Shown here one piece after another: positions 25,619 to 36,350 of a DNA stretch of 64,000 nt. The stretch comes from Arcuatula senhousia (Eukaryota > Mollusca > Bivalvia > Mytilida > Mytilidae), in the NCBI GenBank assembly GCA_963971305.1, contig OZ020305.1, positions 1-64,000 of the forward strand. Reading direction: 5' to 3'. Both the position numbers and the translations under genes were made by a program. The notes under the pieces were generated by a model. That model was not told where the DNA came from. It saw nothing but the letters and a program-made list of their open reading frames with translations, and did not search any database. Within the stretch, counting starts at the first letter, position 1; each line of letters begins with the position of its first letter.

Positions 25619-27963
25619 GGCTGCCTGCTTTCTCGCGGAGAAATGTTTTCTGGCTCGAAGCCGCGGCCGGCCTGCTTGCCCGAGGAACTTGGCGTCGACG
25701 AGAAAACCCAGGCCGCCTGCCTTCTCGCGGAAAAATATATTCCGGCTCGAAGCCGCGGCCGGCCTGCTCGCGCGGGGAACTTGGCTTCGACGCGAAACCC
25801 CCGGCCGCCTGCCTTCTCGCTGACAAATAGACTGAATGGGCTAGGAACAAAACCGATAAGAGATTCGTATTAAGTTTTTTGATGAAAAACTTGAAAATAA
25901 TGTTTTTGGAAACATTGGGTCTACCATTGCCATGTTGGCCACGTTGTCGAAACCATTTTTTGCTGATTTGTCCCTGTTCCCTTGCTCCAATCGTCTCGAA
26001 AATTAAAAATTGGCCCCATAGGGGCACTAATGTTTTACGGGCGAGCCAATGCAAAAAATCGCAAGTCTCTAGACAAAGCCGTTTTCGAGTTAGGTGTACC
26101 ATGGGCATGCAAAATGGCAAAGGTTAATTGTTAACTTTAAATGCTTGTATCTCGGTCATCTCTTGACCGATTTTAAAAATTGAACCATGATTGTAAAGCC
26201 AATTGTTCATTCTCCAGACCTAGTTTAGGTAAAGAAATGAACACGGTAAGTAAGCTTTTTCCTACCTCATTGAACATTGCTTACTTGTACAATGTCTAGA
26301 CTCGGACCTGAAAGTGATGCAAGTTTGAGGCATCATAACTTTTGATCGGCGATAGGTAGCCCGGTTCTGTAAATTGTGTTAAACGGCACAAGTCGTGTTC
26401 TGTCGGTCACAGTAAAGGGATTTTACGTCGGTTCAGTACACACGAGACTGGAATTATTTTCTAGGAACAAGATTTTCCTCTCAATGTAGGCGATTTTTTT
26501 ACCATTCGGGTCCTTGTAGCTTCCAGATCGGAAAAATACCAACGAATTGGCGACAAAATTCGACAAAAACCGCTAGTACAAAGCCTGTTTGATCAAAAAA
26601 CAATAGCCTGACTGAAAACAAACGTGCAGCTGAGACAGTGAAACAGTTATTTACAGGCGGGGCGCACGAAGAATATGTGCAAAAAATCCGAGAAAAAAAA
26701 ACGAACACAAAAAAGGGACAAAGAGAGAAAAAAAAGAAGGAAAGAGAAGGCAAAAGGAAGAAAAAAAAATCAGTAGCTAATTAAAAAAAAAAAAAAAACA
26801 AGGCTGCCTGCTTTCTCGCGGAGAAATGTTTTCTGGCTCGAAGCCGCGGCCGGCCTGCTTGCCCGAGGAACTTGGCGTCGACGAGAAAACCCAGGCCGCC
26901 TGCCTTCTCGCGGAAAAATATATTCCGGCTCGAAGCCGCGGCCGGCCTGCTCGCGCGGGGAACTTGGCTTCGACGCGAAACCCCCGGCCGCCTGCCTTCT
27001 CGCTGACAAATAGACTGAATGGGCTAGGAACAAAACCGATAAGAGATTCGTATTAAGTTTTTTGATGAAAAACTTGAAAATAATGTTTTTGGAAACATTG
27101 GGTCTACCATTGCCATGTTGGCCACGTTGTCGAAACCATTTTTTGCTGATTTGTCCCTGTTCCCTTGCTCCAATCGTCTCGAAAATTGAAAATTGGTCCC
27201 GTAGGGGCACTAATGTTTTACGGGCGAGCCAATGCAAAAAATCGCAAGTCTCTAGACAAAGCCGTTTTCGAGTTAGGTGTACCATGGGCATGCAAAATGG
27301 CAAAGGTTAATTGTTAACTTTAAATGCTTGTATCTCGGTCATCTCTTGACCGATTTTAAAAATTGAACCATGATTGTAAAGCCAATTGTTCATTCTCCAG
27401 ACCTAGTTTAAGTAAAGAAATGAACACGGTAAGTAAGCTTTTTCCTACCTCATTGAACATTGCTATTTTGTACAATGTCTAGACTCGGACCTGAAAGTGA
27501 TGCAAGTTTGAGGCATCATAACTTTTGATCGGCGATAGGTAGCCCGGTTCTGTAAATTGTGCTAAACGGCGCAAGTCGTGTTCTGTCGGTCACAGTAAAG
27601 GGATTTGACGTCGGTTGAGTACACACGAGACTGGAATTATTTTCTAGGAACAAGATTTTCCTCTCAATGTAGGCGATTTTTTTACCATTCGGGTCCTTGT
27701 AGCTTCCAGATCGGAAAAATACCAACGAATTGGCGACAAAATTCGACAAAAACCGCTAGTACAAAGCCTGTTTGATCAAAAAACAATAGCCTGACTGAAA
27801 ACAAACGTGCAGCTGAGACAGTGAAACAGTTATTTACAGGCGGGGCGCACGAAGAATATGTGCAAAAAATCCGAGAAAAAAAAACGAACACAAAAAAGGG
27901 ACAAAGAGAGAAAAAAAAAGAAGGAAAGAGAAGGCAAAAGGAAGAAAAAATAAATCAGTAGCT

Positions 27964-27997
<34 letters not shown>

Positions 27998-30342
27998 GGC
28001 TGCCTGCTTTCTCGCGGAGAAATGTTTTCTGGCTCGAAGCCGCGGCCGGCCTGCTTGCCCGAGGAACTTGGCGTCGACGAGAAAACCCAGGCCGCCTGCC
28101 TTCTCGCGGAAAAATATATTCCGGCTCGAAGCCGCGGCCGGCCTGCTCGCGCGGGGAACTTGGCTTCGACGCGAAACCCCCGGCCGCCTGCCTTCTCGCT
28201 GACAAATAGACTGAATGGGCTAGGAACAAAACCGATAAGAGATTCGTATTAAGTTTTTTGATGAAAAACTTGAAAATAATGTTTTTGGAAACATTGGGTC
28301 TACCATTGCCATGTTGGCCACGTTGTCGAAACCATTTTTTGCTGATTTGTCCCTGTTCCCTTGCTCCAATCGTCTCGAAAATTAAAAATTGGCCCCATAG
28401 GGGCACTAATGTTTTACGGGCGAGCCAATGCAAAAAATCGCAAGTCTCTAGACAAAGCCGTTTTCGAGTTAGGTGTACCATGGGCATGCAAAATGGCAAA
28501 GGTTAATTGTTAACTTTAAATGCTTGTATCTCGGTCATCTCTTGACCGATTTTAAAAATTGAACCATGATTGTAAAGCCAATTGTTCATTCTCCAGACCT
28601 AGTTTAGGTAAAGAAATGAACACGGTAAGTAAGCTTTTTCCTACCTCATTGAACATTGCTTACTTGTACAATGTCTAGACTCGGACCTGAAAGTGATGCA
28701 AGTTTGAGGCATCATAACTTTTGATCGGCGATAGGTAGCCCGGTTCTGTAAATTGTGTTAAACGGCGCAAGTCGTGTTCTGTCGGTCACAGTAAAGGGAT
28801 TTGACGTCGGTTGAGTACACACGAGACTGGAATTATTTTCTAGGAACAAGATTTTCCTCTCAATGTAGGCGATTTTTTTACCATTCGGGTCCTTGTAGCT
28901 TCCAGATCGGAAAAATACCAACGAATTGGCGACAAAATTCGACAAAAACCGCTAGTACAAAGCCTGTTTGATCAAAAAACAATAGCCTGACTGAAAACAA
29001 ACGTGCAGCTGAGACAGTGAAACAGTTATTTACAGGCGGGGCGCACGAAGAATATGTGCAAAAAATCCGAGAAAAAAAAACGAACACAAAAAAGGGACAA
29101 AGAGAGAAAAAAAAGAAGGAAAGAGAAGGCAAAAGGAAGAAAAAAAAATCAGTAGCTAATTAAAAAAAAAAAAAAAACAAGGCTGCCTGCTTTCTCGCGG
29201 AGAAATGTTTTCTGGCTCGAAGCCGCGGCCGGCCTGCTTGCCCGAGGAACTTGGCGTCGACGAGAAAACCCAGGCCGCCTGCCTTCTCGCGGAAAAATAT
29301 ATTCCGGCTCGAAGCCGCGGCCGGCCTGCTCGCGCGGGGAACTTGGCTTCGACGCGAAACCCCCGGCCGCCTGCCTTCTCGCTGACAAATAGACTGAATG
29401 GGCTAGGAACAAAACCGATAAGAGATTCGTATTAAGTTTTTTGATGAAAAACTTGAAAATAATGTTTTTGGAAACATTGGGTCTACCATTGCCATGTTGG
29501 CCACGTTGTCGAAACCATTTTTTGCTGATTTGTCCCTGTTCCCTTGCTCCAATCGTCTCGAAAATTGAAAATTGGTCCCGTAGGGGCACTAATGTTTTAC
29601 GGGCGAGCCAATGCAAAAAATCGCAAGTCTCTAGACAAAGCCGTTTTCGAGTTAGGTGTACCATGGGCATGCAAAATGGCAAAGGTTAATTGTTAACTTT
29701 AAATGCTTGTATCTCGGTCATCTCTTGACCGATTTTAAAAATTGAACCATGATTGTAAAGCCAATTGTTCATTCTCCAGACCTAGTTTAAGTAAAGAAAT
29801 GAACACGGTAAGTAAGCTTTTTCCTACCTCATTGAACATTGCTATTTTGTACAATGTCTAGACTCGGACCTGAAAGTGATGCAAGTTTGAGGCATCATAA
29901 CTTTTGATCGGCGATAGGTAGCCCGGTTCTGTAAATTGTGCTAAACGGCGCAAGTCGTGTTCTGTCGGTCACAGTAAAGGGATTTGACGTCGGTTGAGTA
30001 CACACGAGACTGGAATTATTTTCTAGGAACAAGATTTTCCTCTCAATGTAGGCGATTTTTTTACCATTCGGGTCCTTGTAGCTTCCAGATCGGAAAAATA
30101 CCAACGAATTGGCGACAAAATTCGACAAAAACCGCTAGTACAAAGCCTGTTTGATCAAAAAACAATAGCCTGACTGAAAACAAACGTGCAGCTGAGACAG
30201 TGAAACAGTTATTTACAGGCGGGGCGCACGAAGAATATGTGCAAAAAATCCGAGAAAAAAAAACGAACACAAAAAAGGGACAAAGAGAGAAAAAAAAAGA
30301 AGGAAAGAGAAGGCAAAAGGAAGAAAAAATAAATCAGTAGCT

Positions 30343-30376
<34 letters not shown>

Positions 30377-32718
30377 GGCTGCCTGCTTTCTCGCGGAGAA
30401 ATGTTTTCTGGCTCGAAGCCGCGGCCGGCCTGCTTGCCCGAGGAACTTGGCGTCGACGAGAAAACCCAGGCCGCCTGCCTTCTCGCGGAAAAATATATTC
30501 CGGCTCGAAGCCGCGGCCGGCCTGCTCGCGCGGGGAACTTGGCTTCGACGCGAAACCCCCGGCCGCCTGCCTTCTCGCTGACAAATAGACTGAATGGGCT
30601 AGGAACAAAACCGATAAGAGATTCGTATTAAGTTTTTTGATGAAAAACTTGAAAATAATGTTTTTGGAAACATTGGGTCTACCATTGCCATGTTGGCCAC
30701 GTTGTCGAAACCATTTTTTGCTGATTTGTCCCTGTTCCCTTGCTCCAATCGTCTCGAAAATTAAAAATTGGCCCCATAGGGGCACTAATGTTTTACGGGC
30801 GAGCCAATGCAAAAAATCGCAAGTCTCTAGACAAAGCCGTTTTCGAGTTAGGTGTACCATGGGCATGCAAAATGGCAAAGGTTAATTGTTAACTTTAAAT
30901 GCTTGTATCTCGGTCATCTCTTGACCGATTTTAAAAATTGAACCATGATTGTAAAGCCAATTGTTCATTCTCCAGACCTAGTTTAGGTAAAGAAATGAAC
31001 ACGGTAAGTAAGCTTTTTCCTACCTCATTGAACATTGCTTACTTGTACAATGTCTAGACTCGGACCTGAAAGTGATGCAAGTTTGAGGCATCATAACTTT
31101 TGATCGGCGATAGGTAGCCCGGTTCTGTAAATTGTGTTAAACGGCGCAAGTCGTGTTCTGTCGGTCACAGTAAAGGGATTTGACGTCGGTTGAGTACACA
31201 CGAGACTGGAATTATTTTCTAGGAACAAGATTTTCCTCTCAATGTAGGCGATTTTTTTACCATTCGGGTCCTTGTAGCTTCCAGATCGGAAAAATACCAA
31301 CGAATTGGCGACAAAATTCGACAAAAACCGCTAGTACAAAGCCTGTTTGATCAAAAAACAATAGCCTGACTGAAAACAAACGTGCAGCTGAGACAGTGAA
31401 ACAGTTATTTACAGGCGGGGCGCACGAAGAATATGTGCAAAAAATCCGAGAAAAAAAAACGAACACAAAAAAGGGACAAAGAGAGAAAAAAAAGAAGGAA
31501 AGAGAAGGCAAAAGGAAGAAAAAAAAATCAGTAGCTAATTAAAAAAAAAAAAAAAAAAGGCTGCCTGCTTTCTCGCGGAGAAATGTTTTCTGGCTCGAAG
31601 CCGCGGCCGGCCTGCTTGCCCGAGGAACTTGGCGTCGACGAGAAAACCCAGGCCGCCTGCCTTCTCGCGGAAAAATATATTCCGGCTCGAAGCCGCGGCC
31701 GGCCTGCTCGCGCGGGGAACTTGGCTTCGACGCGAAACCCCCGGCCGCCTGCCTTCTCGCTGACAAATAGACTGAATGGGCTAGGAACAAAACCGATAAG
31801 AGATTCGTATTAAGTTTTTTGATGAAAAACTTGAAAATAATGTTTTTGGAAACATTGGGTCTACCATTGCCATGTTGGCCACGTTGTCGAAACCATTTTT
31901 TGCTGATTTGTCCCTGTTCCCTTGCTCCAATCGTCTCGAAAATTGAAAATTGGTCCCGTAGGGGCACTAATGTTTTACGGGCGAGCCAATGCAAAAAATC
32001 GCAAGTCTCTAGACAAAGCCGTTTTCGAGTTAGGTGTACCATGGGCATGCAAAATGGCAAAGGTTAATTGTTAACTTTAAATGCTTGTATCTCGGTCATC
32101 TCTTGACCGATTTTAAAAATTGAACCATGATTGTAAAGCCAATTGTTCATTCTCCAGACCTAGTTTAAGTAAAGAAATGAACACGGTAAGTAAGCTTTTT
32201 CCTACCTCATTGAACATTGCTATTTTGTACAATGTCTAGACTCGGACCTGAAAGTGATGCAAGTTTGAGGCATCATAACTTTTGATCGGCGATAGGTAGC
32301 CCGGTTCTGTAAATTGTGCTAAACGGCGCAAGTCGTGTTCTGTCGGTCACAGTAAAGGGATTTGACGTCGGTTGAGTACACACGAGACTGGAATTATTTT
32401 CTAGGAACAAGATTTTCCTCTCAATGTAGGCGATTTTTTTACCATTCGGGTCCTTGTAGCTTCCAGATCGGAAAAATACCAACGAATTGCCGACAAAATT
32501 CGACAAAAACCGCTAGTACAAAGCCTGTTTGATCAAAAAACAATAGCCTGACTGAAAACAAACGTGCAGCTGAGACAGTGAAACCGTTATTTACAGGCGG
32601 GGCGCACGAAGAATATGTGCAAAAAATCCGAGAAAAAAAAACGAACACAAAAAAGGGACAAAGAGAGAAAAAAAAGAAGGAAAGAGAAGGCAAAAGGAAG
32701 AAAAAAAAATCAGTAGCT

Positions 32719-32754
<36 letters not shown>
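25619..32754. repeat. Dimeric higher-order repeat in satellite B (three dimers of about 2.38 kb)
   Basis: Two unit types alternate. Units at 25619, 27998 and 30377 carry GGCCCCATAGGGG and GCTTACTTGTAC, and are preceded by AAATAAATCAG. Units at 26802, 29181 and 31559 carry AATTGAAAATTGGTCCC, GTTTAAGTAAAG and GCTATTTTGTAC. The spacing of like units is 2,378-2,379 bp. Apart from the first dimer, copies of each type look almost identical, as expected if the dimer amplified as a block. Confidence 0.88.
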
Positions 32755-34399
32755 GGCTGCCTGCTTTCTCGCGGAAAAATGTTTTCTGGGTCGAAGCCGC
32801 GGCCGGCCTGCTTGCCCGAGGAACTTGGCGTCGACGAGAAAACCCCGGCCGCCTGCCTTCTCGCGGAAAAATATATTCCGGCTCGAAGCCGCGGCCGGCC
32901 TGCTCGCGCGGGGAACTTGGCTTCGACGCGAAACCCCCGGCCGCCTGCCTTCTCGCTGACAAATAGACTGAATGGGCTAGGAACAAAACCGATAAGAGAT
33001 TCGTATTAAGTTTTTTGATGAAAAACTTGAAAATAATGTTTTTGGAAACATTGGGTCTACCATTGCCATGTTGGCCACGTTGTCGAAACCATTTTTTGCT
33101 GATTTATCCCTGTTCCCTTGCTCCAATCGTCTCGAAAATTAAAAATTGGCCTCATAGGGGCATTAATGTTTTACGGGCGAGCCAATGCAAAAAACCGCAA
33201 GTCTCTAGACAAAGCCGTTTTCGAGTTAGGTGTACCATGGGCATGCAAAATGGCAAAGGTTAATTGTTAACTTTAAGTGCTTGTTTCTCGGTCATCTCTT
33301 GACCGATTTTAAAAATTGAACCATGATTGTAAAGCCAATTGTTCATTCTTCAGACCTAGTTTAGGTAAAGAAATGAACACGGTAAGTAAGCTTTTTCCTA
33401 CCTCATTGAACATTGCTAACTTGTACAATGTCTAGACTCGGACCTGAAAGTGATGAGAGTTTGAGGCATCATAACTTTTGATCGGCGATAGGTATTCCGG
33501 TTCTGTAAATTGTGCTAAACGGCGCAAGTCGTGTTCTGTCGGTCACAGTAAAGGGATTTGACGTCGGTTGAGTACACACGAGACTGGAATTATTTTCTAG
33601 GAACAAGATTTTCCTCTCAATGTAGGCGATTTTTTTACCATTTGGGTCCTTGTAGCTTCCAGATCGGAAAAATACCAACGAATTGGCGACAAAATTCGAC
33701 AAAAACCGCTAGTACAAAGCCTGTTTGATCAAAAAACAATAGCCTGACTGAAAAAAAACGTGCAGCTGAGACAGTGAAACAGTTATTTACAGGCGGGGCG
33801 CACGAAGAATATGTGCAAAAAATCCGAGAAAAAAAAAACGAACACAAAATAGGGACAAAGAGAGAAAAAAAAAGAAGGAAAGAGAAGGCAAAAGGAAGAA
33901 AAAAAATCAGTAGCTAATTCAAAAAAAAAAAAAAAAAAAAACCAACAGCACCATGTTCTCAAATATAACTGACCTAGTATTGTAAATGCATTGGCCGGTC
34001 TTTAAAGAAATCAAATTATCCATTCAAGAACCTTTTAATTAAATCAAAAGATGAGACAATTCAATTGAATAAGAAAGGAATAGCTAACTGTAAAGCTTTT
34101 AAATTTATTTCCAGGCATGAAATTCGTAGAAATTTACTATTAAGGTCTAAGGCAAACTTTTTTGTTTTTTAATTATGCAAACTGGGAAATTTTCACAAGA
34201 TATGTATACATATTTGACAATGTTCCGTGTAATTACTTTTTGCATAAACAAATAAAGGGATTTTTAATTTATCATTTTCCCTCGGTAAACGGCTATCAAA
34301 CGGACTATAACCCTTTGGCTTTAGTGCCGTGTGGAGGTCTAAGAAAGCTTCCCCGTGCTTCAGTTGTATGCTCTTATATATTTTCGAGTACTGGATATG

Positions 34400-34958
34400 C
34401 TGGATTTGGCTTCCTTGTTCGAACATTTTGGTTTTGAGTACTTTTCGTTTTCAATAGTTTTGCGTTTTGGATCTTCCAACGTTTTGATTCAAATGCTACT
34501 GATGAGAGGTTACTCCTTGAAATATCGATATATAGCATACCCAAATTAACCGTTTATACCCGTTTTGGTATTTATATTTTGAACTACTGGGCGATAACCA
34601 CTGCTGGTGGACCAGAGGTCCCCGAGGGTAATCACAAGCCTGGTCGTCAGACTTGTCTGACACGAATTTACCATTAAATGTCTAATATTTTTGTCGTTGA
34701 AATTTCCGATTATTAAATTCAAAATTGTTTAAAACACCAGGTTTCTTTCCTTGTAATGCACATGGTCGATATCCTCGGTGCTGGATTTGGCTTCCTTGTT
34801 CGAACATTTTGGTTTTGAGTACTTTTCGTTTTCAATAGTTTTGGTTTTTGATCTTCCAACGTTTTGATTCAAATGCTACTGATGAGAGGTTACTCCTTGA
34901 AATATCGATATATAGCATACCCAAATTAACCGTTTATACCCGTTTTGGTATTTGTATT
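34400..34958. repeat. Dispersed repeat, two copies about 380 bp apart
   Basis: Copies at about 34400-34578 and 34781-34958 match closely, from TGGATTTGGCTTCCTTG to CCCGTTTTGGTATTT. The segment between them contains GATAACCACTGCTGGTGGAC, then GTCCCCGAGGGTAATCAC. From memory, this combination (a CACTGCTGGTGGAC / GTCCCCGAGGGTATCAC block plus a CTGATGA core) resembles an abundant repeat in mussel sequences. That was not checked. The 380-bp spacing suggests tandem monomers of one element. Confidence 0.6.
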
Positions 34959-35084
34959 TGGAAAGACGCTGTTTTCATATTTCCAGTTCACTAACTTTTG
35001 GCTATCTCTAATACAGTTGATAAATTTACCCCCGTTTAGTCATTGTAATATTTTGGCTTTTGTATTTTGGTTTTATCAAATCTA

Positions 35085-35170
35085 ATATTTTACCGGTCTT
35101 CCAATATTTCGATTCCTAGCGTGTCTGATGAAGGTTAATCCAGAAAAGCGCTTCACACGCAGTGAAGTTT
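35085..35170. repeat. Diverged third copy of the dispersed-repeat core
   Basis: GTCTTCCAATATTTCGATTC followed by GTCTGATGAAGGTTAATCC parallels ATCTTCCAACGTTTTGATTC and ACTGATGAGAGGTTACTCC at 34471 and 34851. The following AGAAAAGCGCTTCACACGC could correspond to the AAACGCG-type tail remembered from the bivalve repeat. Similarity is partial. Confidence 0.5.
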
Positions 35171-35710
35171 TGATTGTTTTCATTTAATAAAATCATGTCA
35201 TAAAATATGTGGATCGTGTCTTTCTGGCACATATTCCATATTCTTTCATATTTAATATACAGTATAATCCTATAATCTCATTCAGTATGTATTTTTGTGT
35301 ATGACCACAAAATATTTACTATCGTATTATGTCTGTAGACACATTGGTTTTCGGGAGGTAAATCAAGTTGTGGTTTACCAATTAATAACATTTTGTTATA
35401 GTGTTTAAAACCACTAAATGAATGTTTGTATTGCATATTGGGGTTTCATGGGTAGTACCTCTTAGAAAAGATGGAACAAAATAGATGTATAAACACAACT
35501 GCAAATAGAACATTTCATTTCCATCTTATTTTGATTAATCTTTTTTGTATTCAGCAATACATTATGTTAACAAAATGTATTTACAGCTTTGATGTATCTT
35601 GTACTATTTACTGGATATGAGGGGTCAAAAATGTGACATTTGAAAATAGAATTGTTTATTGATGGTCGGATTTTGAATTGTAGAGGCATCTTTTACACTT
35701 GTGCATGTCT

Positions 35711-36038
35711 ATAAAAAAACTGGTGTAAATAAAATCAACAGAAAGGCCTTCAAAAGTCCTTTACAGTGCACTTAAAATTTTTCAAATCAGCAAGGCATAC
35801 CAAAGATATCCAAGGTCAAAGTTTGTCCTTTTTCATATAACAAATTATCTCCCTTTGATATAATTTACATTGTTTATGTCCATCAATAAACTGGTGTAAA
35901 TGATATCAACAAAAAAGCCTTCAACAGTCCTTTACAGTGCACTTTAAATTTTTCAAATCGGACAAGGCATACCAAAGATATCCAAGGTCAAAGTTTGCCC
36001 TTTTTCATATAACAAATTATCTCCCTTTGATATAATTA
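35711..36038. repeat. Imperfect tandem duplication, period about 171 bp
   Basis: Copies at about 35711-35867 and 35883-36038 share CTGGTGTAAAT, TCCTTTACAGTGCACTT, GGCATACCAAAGATATCCAA and AACAAATTATCTCCCTTTGA with scattered substitutions. The copies are more diverged than the satellite units, so the duplication is older than the last satellite homogenisation. No coding potential is seen. Confidence 0.85.
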
Positions 36039-36138
36039 TGCAAATTAATTGTACCACTATTATTGTTTCTATACCAAAGACCTACTATATATAGAAACTG
36101 ATTACTCTATAATAAAGGGGGACCCTTGTCGATGTAAA

Positions 36139-36350
36139 GGGTTAGGGTTAGGGTTAATTAAAATAGTTCCGGCTAACCCTGACCCTAACCCTCACCCTAA
36201 CCCTAACCTAACTCTATATTCATACGCAACCAAGACGGTTTACCGTTGGCGGAATGTGCAGATGAGGGTTACCCCTAATTACCTAACCCTAACCCTAACC
36301 CCTAACCCTAACCCTAACCCTAACCCCTAACCCTAACCCTAACCCTAACC
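36139..36350. repeat. Telomere-rich boundary module, copy 2
   Basis: Starts with three GGGTTA repeats (36139-36156), then ATTAAAATAGTTCCGG, degenerate and perfect CCCTAA repeats, the same unique core as 21120-21190 (here about 36210-36283), CCCCTAA variants, and a join to satellite B at AAAAAAACCGCAAGTC. The G-rich then C-rich order is the polarity seen at telomere-telomere joins. The tracts here are short and separated by non-telomeric bases. Confidence 0.9.

Larger units (their letters stand above)
21299..33940. repeat. Subtelomeric satellite B, array 1 (unit about 1,190 bp)
   Basis: Marked by GGCTGCCTGC at the start of the GC-rich island, units begin at 22048, 23238, 24426, 25619, 26802, 27998, 29181, 30377, 31559 and 32755, with a partial unit before the first. 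Spacing is 1,182-1,196 bp. From 25619 to 32754 two unit types alternate as a dimer of about 2,379 bp. The array ends at 33940, exactly at the end of a poly(A) tract. No coding gene is supported: the open frames on both strands repeat with the unit, and the long minus-strand ones start in or read through the poly(T) of the A-tract. Confidence 0.95.
33941..36138. other. Non-satellite island between satellite B arrays; no gene supported
   Basis: About 2.2 kb of AT-rich sequence starts immediately after the poly(A) of the last satellite unit and ends at the boundary module. It contains a dispersed-repeat family (three cores at 34471, 34851 and 35096) and a tandem duplication (35711-36038). The short open frames near 34162-34549 lack recognisable domains and overlap repeated sequence, so no gene is called. 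The rest (about 35170-35710 and 36040-36138) shows nothing identifiable. Confidence 0.7.

Noticed and set aside
34410..34430. GTTCGAAC motif considered as a polymerase III B box of a SINE or tRNA
   Set aside because: No convincing A box at suitable distance and no tRNA fold. The motif occurs in both copies of the dispersed repeat only because they are duplicates.
34162..34549. Short open frames of 64-91 codons in the non-satellite island
   Set aside because: No recognisable motif, overlapping frames on both strands, and partial duplication within the dispersed repeat.
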